From Bilabrum cf. latius (taxonomy: Eukaryota > Bigyra: Bicosoecida > Bigyra > Bicosoecida), in contig OZ237738.1 of the NCBI GenBank assembly GCA_965178125.1, positions 1,591,334 to 1,655,333 on the forward strand: 64,000 bases of DNA, given 5' to 3'. Under the pieces are notes generated by a model. That model saw only the letters and a list, made by a program, of their open reading frames with translations. It was not told the DNA's origin and ran no database searches. A program made the translations under genes and the position numbers. Below are positions 22,611 through 34,138 of this stretch, piece after piece. The stretch's first letter is position 1, and each line of letters begins with the position of its first letter.

Positions 22611-23897
22611 TCACTTGCCCGCCCCTGCCCCTGCCCCTGCCACCGCCGCGGCCTTTGCAAGCGCCTCCATGCGAGCAGCCCTGTCCTTCTCGGCTCTCTT
22701 GGCTGCGGCCTCTACTGCCTTGGGCAGAGACACCTCATAGGGCGGGTAGCACACCCCCTCCTCGGTGATGATTCCAGTCAGGAAGCGCGCCGGTGTCATG
22801 TCGAAGGCGGGGTTGAACACAGGCACCCCCTCGGGTGCGGTGGGGGTCCCAAACACGGTGGCTACTTCCTTGGCACCCCTCTCCTCGATGGGGATGTCCT
22901 CTCCGCTGGCGACCGAGAGGTCAATCGTGCTCGTGGGCACGCAGGCATACGCGTGCACGCCGAATTCCCGCGCCACCACGCACACCTTGAACGTGCCCAC
23001 CTTGTTGGCCACGTCCCCGTTACGGGCCACCCTGTCTGCCCCAAACACAACTGCGTCCACCTTACCCCTCTGCATGAGCAGACCTGCGGCGCTGTCCGCG
23101 ATCAGGTGCATCGGCACGCCAGCGCGCATGAGCTCCCAAGCGGTTAGCCGAGAGCCTTGCAGCCGGGGTCGAGTCTCGTCTACCCACACGTGGATGTCCT
23201 TGCCAGTGTTGTGACATTCGTAAATCACGCCGAGGGCCGTGCCATAGTCAATCGTAGCAAGCGCGCCGGTGTTGCAGTGGTGCAGCAGGTTGCTGCCCTT
23301 GCGGATGAGCGCTGCGCCGTACTCAGCGAGGCGCTTGTTGACGCGCACATCGTCATCGCAGATCGCATGGGCTTCTGCTAGCAAGATCCTGCGGACATCA
23401 TCAACCGTTGCATCTGGCTTTGCCTCGGCGTACGCCTTCAGAGAGTCTACCATCCGCAGGGTGGCCCACTCCAAGTTTACAGCGGTCGGCCTCGCCTCGT
23501 CCAAGTACTTCTTTGCCTCCTCTGCGGGCCCAACGAGCTCTTTAGCTGATTTCCCATCGTATGCTGCTTCCCCGACTGCCAGCACGAGGCCGTAGGCGCC
23601 GGCGACGCCGATAGCTGGAGCGCCGCGGACAACCATGCGTCGAATTCCATAGAACACGTCCTCTTTGGTAGCGAGCTCGTTCAATTCTAGCTTTGCAGGC
23701 AACTTGCGCTAATCAATCAGATACAACCGTGCCGAAGATACGGCGTCATCGTCTCCGTCAATCCAGTACACGGGCCTACAAGTCTTGGTGCACAACGATC
23801 TTGCTCGTTCAGGCAACGTGGACAGCTCTGGAACCTCTAGCTGTTTCAAGACCGGTCCACCGTCTGATTCTTTTGCGGCGCCACCAGCAGCAGCCAT
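22611..23897 (-). CDS. MRI1: Methylthioribose-1-phosphate isomerase (MtnA / MRI1)
   Basis: Isomerises 5-methylthioribose-1-phosphate to the ribulose form in methionine salvage; related to eIF2B alpha subunits. 428 aa, intronless, ATG at 23895-23897, stop TGA. The TAG at 23709-23711 gives '[15 protein letters not shown]', matching the near-universal 'L-D/N-Q-x-KLP' segment of the family. Further motifs are '[16 protein letters not shown]', '[19 protein letters not shown]', '[20 protein letters not shown]', '[16 protein letters not shown]' with the catalytic Asp, and '[18 protein letters not shown]'. The N-terminal ~60 residues before this are unusual and Ala/Gly/Glu-rich. The C-terminus is Ala/Lys-rich. 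It is followed 248 bp upstream (minus-strand sense) by the glycoside hydrolase gene in the same orientation. Confidence 0.95.
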
Positions 23898-24145
23898 TGT
23901 GTTCTTGATTTTGAGCTGGAGTGCACGGATTCTGCTGGCCGGAAGCTCGTCGGTGGATTGATCAGGGCCGTGACGACAGCAACTGCCCGCCGGCTGGGCC
24001 ACTGGCCCAGTGGCACTGCACAGCCTTGGCAGCGCAAGTTGTCAAGGTGTGTGTGAAGTCAACATGTGCAATGCGATCAACTCCGCGAGGGTGCAGCGGA
24101 CCATACGGTATCTTCACAAAGGTAACGTCGGAGCTAATGGCGTTC

Positions 24146-27100
24146 TCACACGACGACGACCGTGTGCAGAGCACCGGGAGCCCCTGGCGGGAACACCAGC
24201 GAGCTGCCCGCCCCCTGCACGCCATGCAGCGAGGCCCCATCTGCACCATTACCCAGCTGTGCCTCCACGTAGTACTCTAGGGATTTCCCACCGATAGACC
24301 CGGCATCCACATTCCCTAGGAATACCCCCCTCCCCTCCATACTCTGCTTGAGAGCCACCGATGCAAAGGCCCCCTTGCTGCCCAGCGCCCGCCAGTGGAG
24401 GACGACACCCCCCTCCTGGGGCAGCACCGAGGCATCGCTCACCACCACAGCCTCCACCCGCAGATCGTCTCCTGCCTGCAGGCGGCCCCTGGGCGACATG
24501 ACCCGCAGCGAGGGGCGCCCGAGGAAGCGGGGGCTGGGCTAGCACCGGGCTGGTAGCTGCTTGGGCGATGTCAAGTTGGCCAGTTGGGCGAGCACGGGCA
24601 CTTGCTCGTACACCAATCTCTGGAAGCTGTGGCTCTGCAGATTCGAACTGATGCCGCGCTCCCCGTGGGAGGAGACAGTCTGCAGCTGCAGCATGGAGGC
24701 CTGGCTCGCGTTTGACACGAGGTCGCCCAGGGCCTGGTACCCGATGCTGCGGGCCAGCTGCACCTTCTCCGCGGGGTCCTTCGCGGCCTTGATCTGGGGC
24801 AGCACGTGCGACTGCCAGGTGTACAGCGCGCAGTCAGTCCTCGACAGCTGGCGGGCGTACTAGAACGAGTCGCACCAGTAGTCGAACCGCTCCAGGGCCT
24901 GGGCGTCCCCCCAACGGGCCGCGAGGTCGCCTCCTGCCAGTGCGGTGCGAGCCAGCCCAGGTCGCAGGGAACACAGCTCGTCCACAAACGTGTAGTTGGT
25001 CTCCTTTAACTGACACTGGGACCCGTCCGAGATCAGCCCGCCGGGCCCGCCCACCCAGGATACCGGCCTAGGCATGGAGAACGAGTCCACGGCCTCGAAG
25101 ATGGGAGCGGCTTGGACCCCAACCGACGGCCCGAACGAAGCCGTGGCCCACTGATTCCAGAACTGACCCGCAGTCAAGTTCTGCCCAGAGCGCCAGGACC
25201 GCTGGGCCGTGGCCTCGAGCGTGGGTCCCACGGCCCGCGTGCGCCAATGGATGTTGGTGAACCCCTGGGCCCCGTACTTTTGCGCGTCATCTGCGTGGGA
25301 GAGCGTGCGCCACACCCAGAGTTCAGGTGCAGTCAGCCTGGGATCATCCTCAGCCCACGGGATCACCCACTTGCGGTGCCGGGTCACGTTCTGGTAAGCG
25401 GGATCCACGTACTTGTACCCCACCAGCTAGTCCAGGCTGCTGAGGGTCCACTCGGGAGACAGCTCGTAGTCCAGCAGCGAGCGGTTGCCCAGCGGACCCA
25501 GCACCCACCCGCAGGTGGCGAGGCTCAGGTTGGCCGCGATGGGGCCCAGGGCGTGCTTGGCGGCCTCGAGGGCACGGAGGTCCTCCAGTGTCTCTTGCAC
25601 GAGCGGGTTGCTCACGTTCACCTTGCTCCACTCCCAGCCCTCCGGGGTCCACACCCAGTACGTGTCCAGCGAGGGGTAGGCCTGCAGGGCCCTCGCGAGG
25701 ATGCCCTCGTACCAGTCCTGCCGCGAGGGCACACCGGGACCTGCAGAGGGGGCCAGCACCCAGGCGTGGCCAGTGAGGGAAGGGTCCAATGCGTATCCCT
25801 GGGCTGTCGCGTTAGACTAGCTCGCAGTGCCCTGCGTCACCGCCCGATGGTCCGTGCCCTTGCCGCTGCCCTTGCCGTACATGAGCAGCTGCACGTGCTC
25901 GTCATCGTATTGCCACGAGGAGGCACCCGCAAACGCGTACCCCTCAGTGCGCACCAGGGTGTACCCTGCCGGGGCCTGCACTCCCTCTGGCAGCAGGATA
26001 TTGTCTCCTATCCCGCCGTTATAGTACGTCTTGAGGGCCACAGTGGCATCGGCGGTAGGCTGCGTCGAGACCCACCCCACGATCCCCACGGGCTCGTACA
26101 GCCCCTCGCATTCCGCGCATGACGTGGCCGTCACGAAGGAGTCTTGCCGTGATTCCGAGTAGTACAGGGTCAGGGGCTGCATCGGTTGAGGAGGCGTGAC
26201 GAGTGGAGCCTCGGTTCCGATGACAGAGTTGACCCCGACCGAGTCGCCGAAGGAGAAGGCGTAGTCGAGCAGCTCGCCAGACTGCTGGAACTGGCGCTGG
26301 TAGGCTGCCTGCGTGCTGCCCCACGGACACAGGTCCTAGTCGATGTCCCTGTTCTGGAAGCAATCTGCATCGAAGAGGACCTGAGCTCCCAGCTGGTAGT
26401 CCGCAGTGGACATGATCCCGTAGTTCCACCCGCCCTTCATAGTCGAGTGCCAGGAGGCGTTGTAGGCCCATGAGACCTCGGAGCCGGACTGACCCACCTG
26501 CTCCCTGAGGCCGACCCACACGGCTGGCTCGGCGAAGATGTCGTTGATGGGGTACGTGTGCACCGCGATGGTGTTTCCCCTGCGCTGAGCGATGCCCTCC
26601 TCCACGCGAGCCCACTCGTCGCGCGGCCACCAGTCGGGTCCAGAGGCGAAGTCGTGGAAGGGCTGCAGCCCGCGGACATCAAAGATGGGCTCGTCCACCA
26701 GGATCTCCCCGGGCTAAAGCCCAAGCAGGCCCGCTGCCCCGGTAGGCCCCAGGGATGAGGCGAGCAAGGGGTCCTCGCCGATGCCCGCTGCGAGCACCGC
26801 GCGGCGAACGCTCATTCGGCGCGATGCGAGCGGGATAGCGTACATTCCCTCGGTTGCAAATCGAATGCCGAGACGCTCCGACAGGGCGAATGCAGCATGG
26901 ACAGCCGCTCGCGGGCTCGCGCCATGCACGCACACGGCTCCGCCGGTCCTGCTGATTCCAATTGCGTACGCTTCAACGGACGTCGACGCACCGCTAACGG
27001 ACTCAACGACGTACTTGCAGTCGGAATGCAGTATGTCTGTTGCAGAGGAAACGAAAATTGACAGCCGTACGTCCTCGATTTCGAATGCATCGGATCCAGC

Positions 27101-27367
27101 GGCGACGGTAGGTAGCTCGGATCCTTGGAAAGCGACTCGAAACGCACGCTACAGCTCCAAAGCGGCTTCGTTATGCTCATATCCTTCTTTCGCGTAATAG
27201 ATATTGATGCTCTGACCCATCTAGATGCAGAGCAACCCGACTGCGACACCAGAAATTACCCTGCGACCGACCCAGAAGTGGCAAGAAAATCGGACGGGTG
27301 CTCGTGTACCAGGCTCAAAACAAGCTAGTAGGTCTGACTATGACGGTAGAATCATATAATAGTTCAT
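24146..27367 (-). CDS. Secretory-pathway glycoside hydrolase (alpha-glucuronidase-like layout)
   Basis: One frame of 1,073 aa once TAGs at 24539, 24860, 25427, 25817, 26336 and 26714 (first bases) are read as Gln. Residues ~37-55 ('RVISGVAVGLLCIQM') form an uncleaved signal-anchor. A helper domain follows with 'VHGASPRAAVHAAFALSERLG', shortened here to 'GASPRAAVHAAFALSERLG', as in enzymes with a GH67/GH20-type N-domain. The barrel-like part starts 'DVRGLQPFHDFASGPDWW', includes 'YWVWTPEGWEW', 'LATCGWVLGPLGNRS' and 'WVIPWAEDDPRL', and may carry acidic catalytic residues there. A beta-rich C-terminal domain ends the protein. Many sequons (NAS, NAT, NVS, NLS, NVT, NLT, NYT) support passage through the ER. 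The exact GH family and substrate are not identified. Stop is TGA; ATG at 27353-27355 is an alternative start. Confidence 0.7.
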
Positions 27368-27523
27368 ACATGTTCATGGTGGGGCGCATGCTGTATCCTT
27401 GCAGTGTTCAACATCATCTTGACTTTTTTCGCTAAAACTAACCGGAATAGAATTACCCATAAATGCGCGGCGATCTCCTGCACAACGGCAATCATAACCA
27501 CGGAATTGGTTCAATGAAATAAT

Positions 27524-29431
27524 ATGGCTAGATGGATGGCTTGCCGTTGGTCCGGCTTGCTTGAGCTTCGGGGCAGAGGTTTTCGGGCTATGTCAACACT
27601 GAACCCGAAGCTAAACGTACGCCGGGATTTGAATGCGCCGCACAGCAACCCCCGAAGTCGGTTGAAGAAGCATAACCCAATTGAAGAGCTGCTTGGTGAT
27701 GGCCCAGTGGCCGCTACGACTTTCAAACCTGGCCGAGGCAGCTGGCAACATGCCTGGAGCAGTCTTCCGAAGCAGCTGCTCAGAAATTTGAGAAGGGAAG
27801 GGCTGGCCAGTCCAACTGAAGTGTAGAGTTTAGCGTTCCGGTCTATATCAGGCGGAGCCGATGTTGTGCTGACTGCAGAGACTGGCAGTGGCAAGACCCT
27901 TGCTTTCTTGTTGCCCCATCTTGCTAGGTTATTTAGAACAGGCCCGAAGACCCGTGGGAATTCGTCGGGTTTCAAACCATCTAAAGAGAAACTGCAACGA
28001 AATACGTCAAATGGCAAATGGAGTGGTCCACATCTGTTGCTGCTCGCCCCGACTGCTGAACTGTGCACTCAGGTGGCTGCTGCTGTTGTTTCTGTAGCCC
28101 CCCAGCTGGAGCCAGTGGTGATCTCTAGCACAGGCAGTGCAAAATCTGGCAGTGTGCACTTTCCTGAGGGTAGCGAGTGGCCTTCACCCATCCTGGTGGG
28201 AACGCCAACCGGCCTGCTGGGCTTGGTCCGCAGGCTGCCCTCCCAGCGAGGAAGAGGGCACCCGTTGCGGCACTGCACCGCGGTCGTCGTAGATGAGGCC
28301 GACTTGGTGCTGCAGCAGCCGCAGGCCCGCCGCTCGCTAGAGCAGCTGCTCGCCTTGTGTGGTCGAGAGGAATTGCCAGCAGCGGCCAAGAGAGTGTCAT
28401 CCGATGTGCAGGTCGCTGGTGGCTGTGCTGGCGATGGCACGATGAGGCGACCGCGCGAAGCACTTGCCGCGCGCAATCGTGCCCCAACCGTGCAGCTAGT
28501 CCTGGCGATGGCATCAGCAGAGGCATAGACCCAGCGCCGCACCGGTGCCTGGCTCAGAGACCACTGCCCGGGGGCGGTGCAGGTGCGCACCGAGGGCTTC
28601 CACAGGTTGCCTGAGCGACTGCTGCACCGGGTGCGGGCCGTGGACGTCAGCGTCACAGCTGACGGCGGTGCGACATCCCACGGTCGTGACGGGATGTACG
28701 AGGACACGGAGGATGCATTGGGGGATGGGGACGGGGGCGTGCTGGGTGACGATGACGGTGGCTTCGGGGCGGTCGTGGAGGGGGTCGCAGAGGCGATTCT
28801 GGACGCGCCCTCGCCCTCCCCGCCCTCTGATGGGAGCCAGGAGAAGGCATTCAAGCAGCTGCGCGAGAGGCGGGGGAAGTCCGGAGGCTGGCCCTGGCAG
28901 ACGCTCGTGTTCGTCACCACGTTCGACGAGGCGGAGGCAGTGGCCGACGGGCTAGAGGTGCTGCTACCGGGGCTTTCCGTGGCCTGCCTGCACCGGAACT
29001 TGCCCATGGCGGCGAGGAGGGGTGTGATGAGTGCACTCCAAGGAGGCGCGGCCCCATCCGCAATAGGACAAAGTCGAGCATGCGCAGGGGCAGGGGTAGT
29101 GGCAGTGGCAGGCGGTGCGAGTATCGTGCCAGAGGTGGACGTTCTAGTGGCAACCGATCTGGCGGCGAGGGGGCTGGATGCAAAGGGGGTGGGTCACGTA
29201 GTGCAGGTAGGGCCTGCCACTGACCTTGCGCAAATGCTGCACAGATGCGGACGCACGGCTAGGGCAGGTTGGTCTGGCACGGTCACGACGCTCACGAGGA
29301 GCGAGCAAGAGCGGTCTGCTGCTCTCCAGATGGAATAGCGGGCCAGGGGCGGAGTTCGTGATGCTATCAGTGCTAGCAGAGATGCGCAGTGGAAGCGCAG
29401 GAGGTTGCGGAAAGGAAAGGCAAAGGGGTAA
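27524..29431 (+). CDS. DEAD-box RNA helicase, probably mitochondrial
   Basis: A 635-aa ATP-dependent RNA helicase. Residues 1 to ~35 are Arg/Trp-rich without acids, like a mitochondrial presequence. The Q motif is 'GLASPTEVQ', with the invariant Gln encoded by TAG 27824-27826. Motif I is 'AETGSGKT', Ia 'LLLLAPTAEL', II 'VVVDEADLVLQ' (canonical DEAD), IV 'TLVFVTTFDEAEAVADGL', V 'VLVATDLAARGLDAKGV' and VI 'HRCGRTARAG'. Motif III, normally SAT, appears as 'AMASAEA', a departure. Acidic Gly/Asp insertions lie between motif III and IV (28690-28850). TAG also at 28526-28528 and 29336-29338. The C-terminal tail is basic ('KRRRLRKGKAKG'), stop TAA. It is divergent from the glycoside hydrolase (156 bp) and lies 107 bp before TTLL. 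Confidence 0.93.
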
Positions 29432-29538
29432 CCATCGAAGGTTCCTCCGTCCGTGGCAGTTCGGAATTCTCGACATATTAGGACGAAATAGTCCATGTGT
29501 GATAAACTAGGCACAAGAAGTGCAGAGTTGAATTGAAT

Positions 29539-32500
29539 ATGTCAGTACAGCTTCACACGTTGGCCCAGGCCCGACCACAGGCGGACCAGAAAAGGCTTGC
29601 CCAATTGCAACGGTAGGCAGTTGCCGCATCGCTTCCACCATGGGCTTCACTTGAACAGCGTCAGACTGTCAGCCTGGCGCGAACCCACTATCCGCTTGTC
29701 AAAGATGCGGCTAATGTGCTGCAATGGAGGTGTGGTGCCAAGCCAGCCAAAGCAGCAGTCGATTCCAGTGAGTTGGTGCGCAGAGCTGTCGCTGCAAGAA
29801 CAGCAACCGGCGATGAAGACTCTGCTAGAAGCCAGAAGAATGGCATATCATGTATGACTAGTCCAGTTGTTCAGTGGATTGATGGCTGGCGGGGTTTCGA
29901 GTTTCGAAGGCTTATGGCTGGGAGACGCACTAGCCATTTTCCTGGAACACGCGAGATCTGCAACAAGTGCGCCCTTGGTGGCCATTTGAACCGCTTGCGC
30001 GCGGCATAGCCAGAGTGGTTTGACTTCTTTCCGCCCAGTTTCGTTCTACCGAGCGATAGACGACGGCTCGCGGAGTTCTGGAACGAGTGCGTCCGGCTCC
30101 GTGCCGAGGCCCGCAAGGCGAAGCGAACAGCCATGCAGCAGACTGAGGGGAAGCGCAAGCGCAAGCGAAAGGGCAAGAAAGGAAGCAGCCGGTCGTCATC
30201 TAGGTCGGTCTCGCCTCGTGCTGCCGCCGGGTCGTCTACCCCCTTCGGGCTGCCCCCCTCCACGCCGATCCAGACGGACCGGCCCGAGCCTGCCGCGGCC
30301 TCGACCGGGCTCAAGTGGACAGTGCCCCCCAGCGCCCAGATGGCGTTCATCGCTAAGCCCGACCAGGGGGCGCAAGGTCGCGGCATCGAGCTGTTTCTGG
30401 ACCCGCGCCCTCTGCTCGAGACAGCCATGGGCAGCGAACCGGTGGGCAACGCAATCGCCAGATGCGTCGCGCGGTCGGTCAAGGGGAACGGGGGCGGGTC
30501 TGAGGACGAGGACGGCAGTGATGGGGAGGACGAGGACGGCAGCGGCACCGATGAGGACACGGGGGGCGCTGGCTGGAAGTCGAGGGCGGACAGGGCCAGC
30601 AAGCAATTCCTAGCGACGTCAGCGGCGGCAACTGCAGCGGCCGCAGCTCGCCGCCAGGGGGTGGGGGTGTCCTCTTGGGCGAACTCGGGCATCACCCGGG
30701 CCCTCGTGCAGTCGTACATCCCCAAACCGCTGCTCCTGGACGGGCACAAGTTCGACCTGCGGATCTACCTCCTGGTCAGCTCTGTGTTCCCCACGCTGCG
30801 GGCGTTTTTGTATGCAGACGGTCTCGTCAGGTTTGCGACGCAGCCCTATGCCAATCCCACGCGCAGCAATCTGCGCAAGAAGACCGGCCATCTGACCAAC
30901 TACTCCATCAACAAGGGCAAAGCCATGGCCACGGAGGTGAAAGGGGCGGGGGAGGAGACTCCTGTCGCTGGCGAAGAGGGAGAAGAAGAGGAGGAAGAGG
31001 AAGGTGCGAATGGTGTCGAGTCTGTTCCCTCTAGTGGAAGCGCTGACGATGTGGGGCGCGAATGGGAAGCAGCAAGGGAGGAGGCCTTCGGTCCTGCCTC
31101 TCTGCTATCCCACGATGAGGGGCTCAAGTGGGGCTTGAGGGCCCTGTGGCCCGCTCTCAAGGCGCGGGGGTACGACGCAGAGGATGCCTGGAGGCAGGTC
31201 AGACGAATGGCAGCGCTTGTGCTGGCTTCCATCGCGCCTATCCTAGCGCACGAGTACAGCGCCGCTGCCCCAGGGGGTGGCGCGGCAATGGCGGCAGCGT
31301 AGCAGCAGAGCCAGCGCGAGCGTGTGGTGGCAAAGCTGAGAGAAGAGGGGCTGCTGCCCGATGGTTTGGATCCTTTCGAGCGGTCCATTAGCAAGGAAGA
31401 AGACAGCGGTGGAGATATGGGCTAGGCTGGCGTTCAAGGCAGTACCGGTAAGGAAGCATCGTTTGGGACGCTCGGGGGACTGGGCGCCGCACACGGACAG
31501 TCGTTCGGGCACCATTGCTTCGAGCTGCTCGGGCTGGATGTCATGCTGGAGGACCCTGGGATGGACGCAGAGGGGCAATTTGGTGGGGGGGAGGCAGACA
31601 CGACCGGTGGGGGTGGCGAAGGGGCCGCATCCAGTGCGGGCGGACTGAAGCCGCTGCGCTGCCTGCTCATCGAGGTGAACCAGGCGCCCTCTCTGGCAGC
31701 CAGCGCCGACGTGGACAGGGCAATCAAAGGGCGGCTCATTACCGACTCAATGATTCTCTCCTCTGCTACGGAGCCATGGCTGGAGGCCTGGGGTACGGCG
31801 GCGTGTGTTTCGGATTCAACATCGAGTGCTGAGTAGCATGAGGCGGTGGCACCAGCGGCGGCACCGGCCAAAGCGAGCGACGATGCCCTCTTTGGCATGT
31901 TCAAGCCCCCACAGTGCGTTAGTGAGGACCCTGCCATGTCGCATGCAGTGCCGGAGAGTCTAAGGGCGCGGTGTGCACAAAGCTTGGACCAGCTGCGCGC
32001 GAGGGGAGGGGCCACGGATCCCACATCCCACGGGTTGACTGCGCCTGCCGTCACACCAGCCATGCACCGCAACCTGCGGCAGCGCTGGGCCTGGGAAGAT
32101 GCCTGCCTACCCCTCACCGCCTTCGAGCGGCTGCTGCCGTGCGAGTCCCCCGGGGAGGAGGCCGTGTTCCAGGACGTGCTGCGGAGGATCCCCGAGCAGC
32201 TGTCCTCCAGATCTAGCGCGCGGCTGGACACTAGACGCGCCGACGCCATGGAGGCGCGACGCAAGAGGCTTGAGAAGGTGGCGCAGGACATCGGCAAGAG
32301 ACCAGGCTCATCGACGGGCAGCGGGAGGTGGTTGGGCCAGGGAAGCGTGTCAGTGAGTGACACCTCAGCGGCATCGAGCCAAGGAACCGCTCCCTTGGGG
32401 CCGTCTATTGGAGAGCTGACTGAACAACTGCTCGCTGCCATCCGAGAGAATGGGGCTGGCTCCTTGACTGGTGTAGCAGGAACTCCCGGTGCGGGCGCAG

Positions 32501-33774
32501 ACTCGAATGATCCCACCGGGGAGGACACCCCAGAATCTCCTCGTGCTCGCAGCAAGCGCTCCGTGTTTCTGTCTCTGTCGAAGGCCCTGCAGGACGAAGG
32601 CAGCTCCCTAGCGCATGCCCTGTTGAGGCAGCTCGTGCAGAAAGGGTCGATGGACGCAGCTGCAGTGTCCGCTGCGGGAGAGTCCGAGGGGCTGCCTGGT
32701 CCTGAGGATCCGGACAAGGCCGCGGCGCTGGCAGAGCTCGTGCGAGAGTCAAGCGAGAGGGCAGCCCGGGCGGCGAAAGACGCTGAGAAGGCTAGAGAAC
32801 ATCACCTGGCGCAACAGCGGGAGAGCGCTGCCAGGAGGGTGTAGCAGCGGGAGAGGTAGCGCAAGCACGAGAGCGCCCGGGCGGCGGAGAGGAGGAGAGT
32901 CCTGGAGGCAGCCAAGCCCATGGCCGTGGTGGAGCTGGGTGGGGCATTCGGGCTCGGATCCGCCATCGAAGCCTCCCACTCGCCGGTGGGTGCAGGCGGA
33001 GATCCTCACCTGGGCGCACCTCAGATGCTCATCGGTGGTGGGATCAAGGGGGTGGGCCAGGGGTTGCCCCCGGGTTGGGTGGAGCCGATGGAAGTGGGGA
33101 TCGGGATGCGGAGGGCGCAATCGGGAGGGATGGACACAAGGGGGTTCCCTGCAGGGCGCCGCAGCAGGAGTGATCCCTCGAGCGCTCGCTCATCCGTTGG
33201 GCGCGCGCGTGGGCTCGGGCGCGGGCGCGGATAGGGGTCCGGTGGGCATGGGTCCACCAGTGCGAGCCGCGGGGTTCCAGGGAGTGGTGGGGCGTAGAGA
33301 GGACGGCAGGGGCTGGCGGTGGGTGGGGTAGCGTCAGCGCGAGAAAGGAGAGCGGGGGTCCCAAAGGCAGGCCTCTTCATGCAAAGACAGGGCAGTTTTG
33401 GAGCCGGTGCTCACGGTGCGTCCAGCCAACCAGTTCCAATGGCGGGCTTCGGGCAACGTCGCAATGGTGGTATGGTGGGGACAGGGCCGGGCTCCGGCAT
33501 GGGGTCAGGAGTCAGTCGGAGCGGCATGGCTGCCAGAGGAGCGTTGTTGCTCTCGGGTATGGGGGCTGGCACGGGCACGAGCTCTGGCAGGGGTTCGAGG
33601 AGTGCCAGGAATGGGGCAGCAGTGAGCCGACGTGGCCTGGCTGGCTAGGACCGCCGTGGGGGCTCCACGGGCCGGACATCGACTGCCACATCGTCCGGAG
33701 CCATGGAAATGGACGTGTCCTCTTTCCCAGCTTCTGGACTTCGGGGCAACCGAGGTGGCAATCCGTTCCGGTAA
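29539..33774 (+). CDS. Tubulin-tyrosine-ligase-like polyglutamylase/glycylase (TTLL family) with long tail
   Basis: TTLL enzymes are ATP-grasp ligases that add Glu or Gly chains to tubulin. Single frame of 1,411 aa from ATG 29539. The TTL part spans about residues 50-790: 'HYPLVKDAANVLQW', 'SHFPGTREICNKCALG', 'FDFFPPSFVLPSD', 'AFIAKPDQGAQGRGIELF' (ATP loop), 'SYIPKPLLLDGHKFDLRIYL', 'GHLTNYSINKG', 'CFELLGLDVML' and 'LLIEVNQAPSL' with the Glu/Asn metal ligands. Low-complexity acidic insertions at 30490-30600 and 30940-31040 interrupt the domain. After it comes ~650 aa of Gln/Arg/Ser/Gly-rich tail, including a charged helix 'ARAAKDAEKAREHHLAQQRES' near 32770. TAG codons include 30007-30009, 31300-31302, 31834-31836, 32842-32844 and 33646-33648. 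Stop is TAA. Which modification it makes is not visible. Confidence 0.92.
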
Positions 33775-34138
33775 TGTCGGGGTCGAGGTGGGAACTTAGC
33801 GCACAGAGACGGCTGCGCAGCAGGAACTGGTGGTCGAGGTTTGATGGTTGGCAGTTGCGGCACTGCAGCCTGCCTGAGTGGGCTCGTGAAGCTGCCGTCA
33901 CGCCGGCGGTGGCCGCCGGCGCCGGCGGTAGTAATGTTTCTTCTCTCTCTCAATGCTACCATGTTGAAGTCAATGCTTGTCCCAGTCGTTACACTGGCTT
34001 TACAAGCCACCCTTGCTGCAGACAATCCAAATTTCAGCTGTTTTGGCCGGCCACGGAGCTTGCGTAAACCGCCTGGCAATCAGTACTGCCAGTGGCAGAT
34101 ACCCGTGCTTGAACCTGCTCGAGAGCAAGCTCATAGCC
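33775..34138. other. Intergenic spacer, TTLL to WBP4-like gene
   Basis: 364 bp between two plus-strand genes. I see no conserved coding frame, tRNA or repeat. It must hold the TTLL 3' UTR and the promoter of the next gene. Confidence 0.5.
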
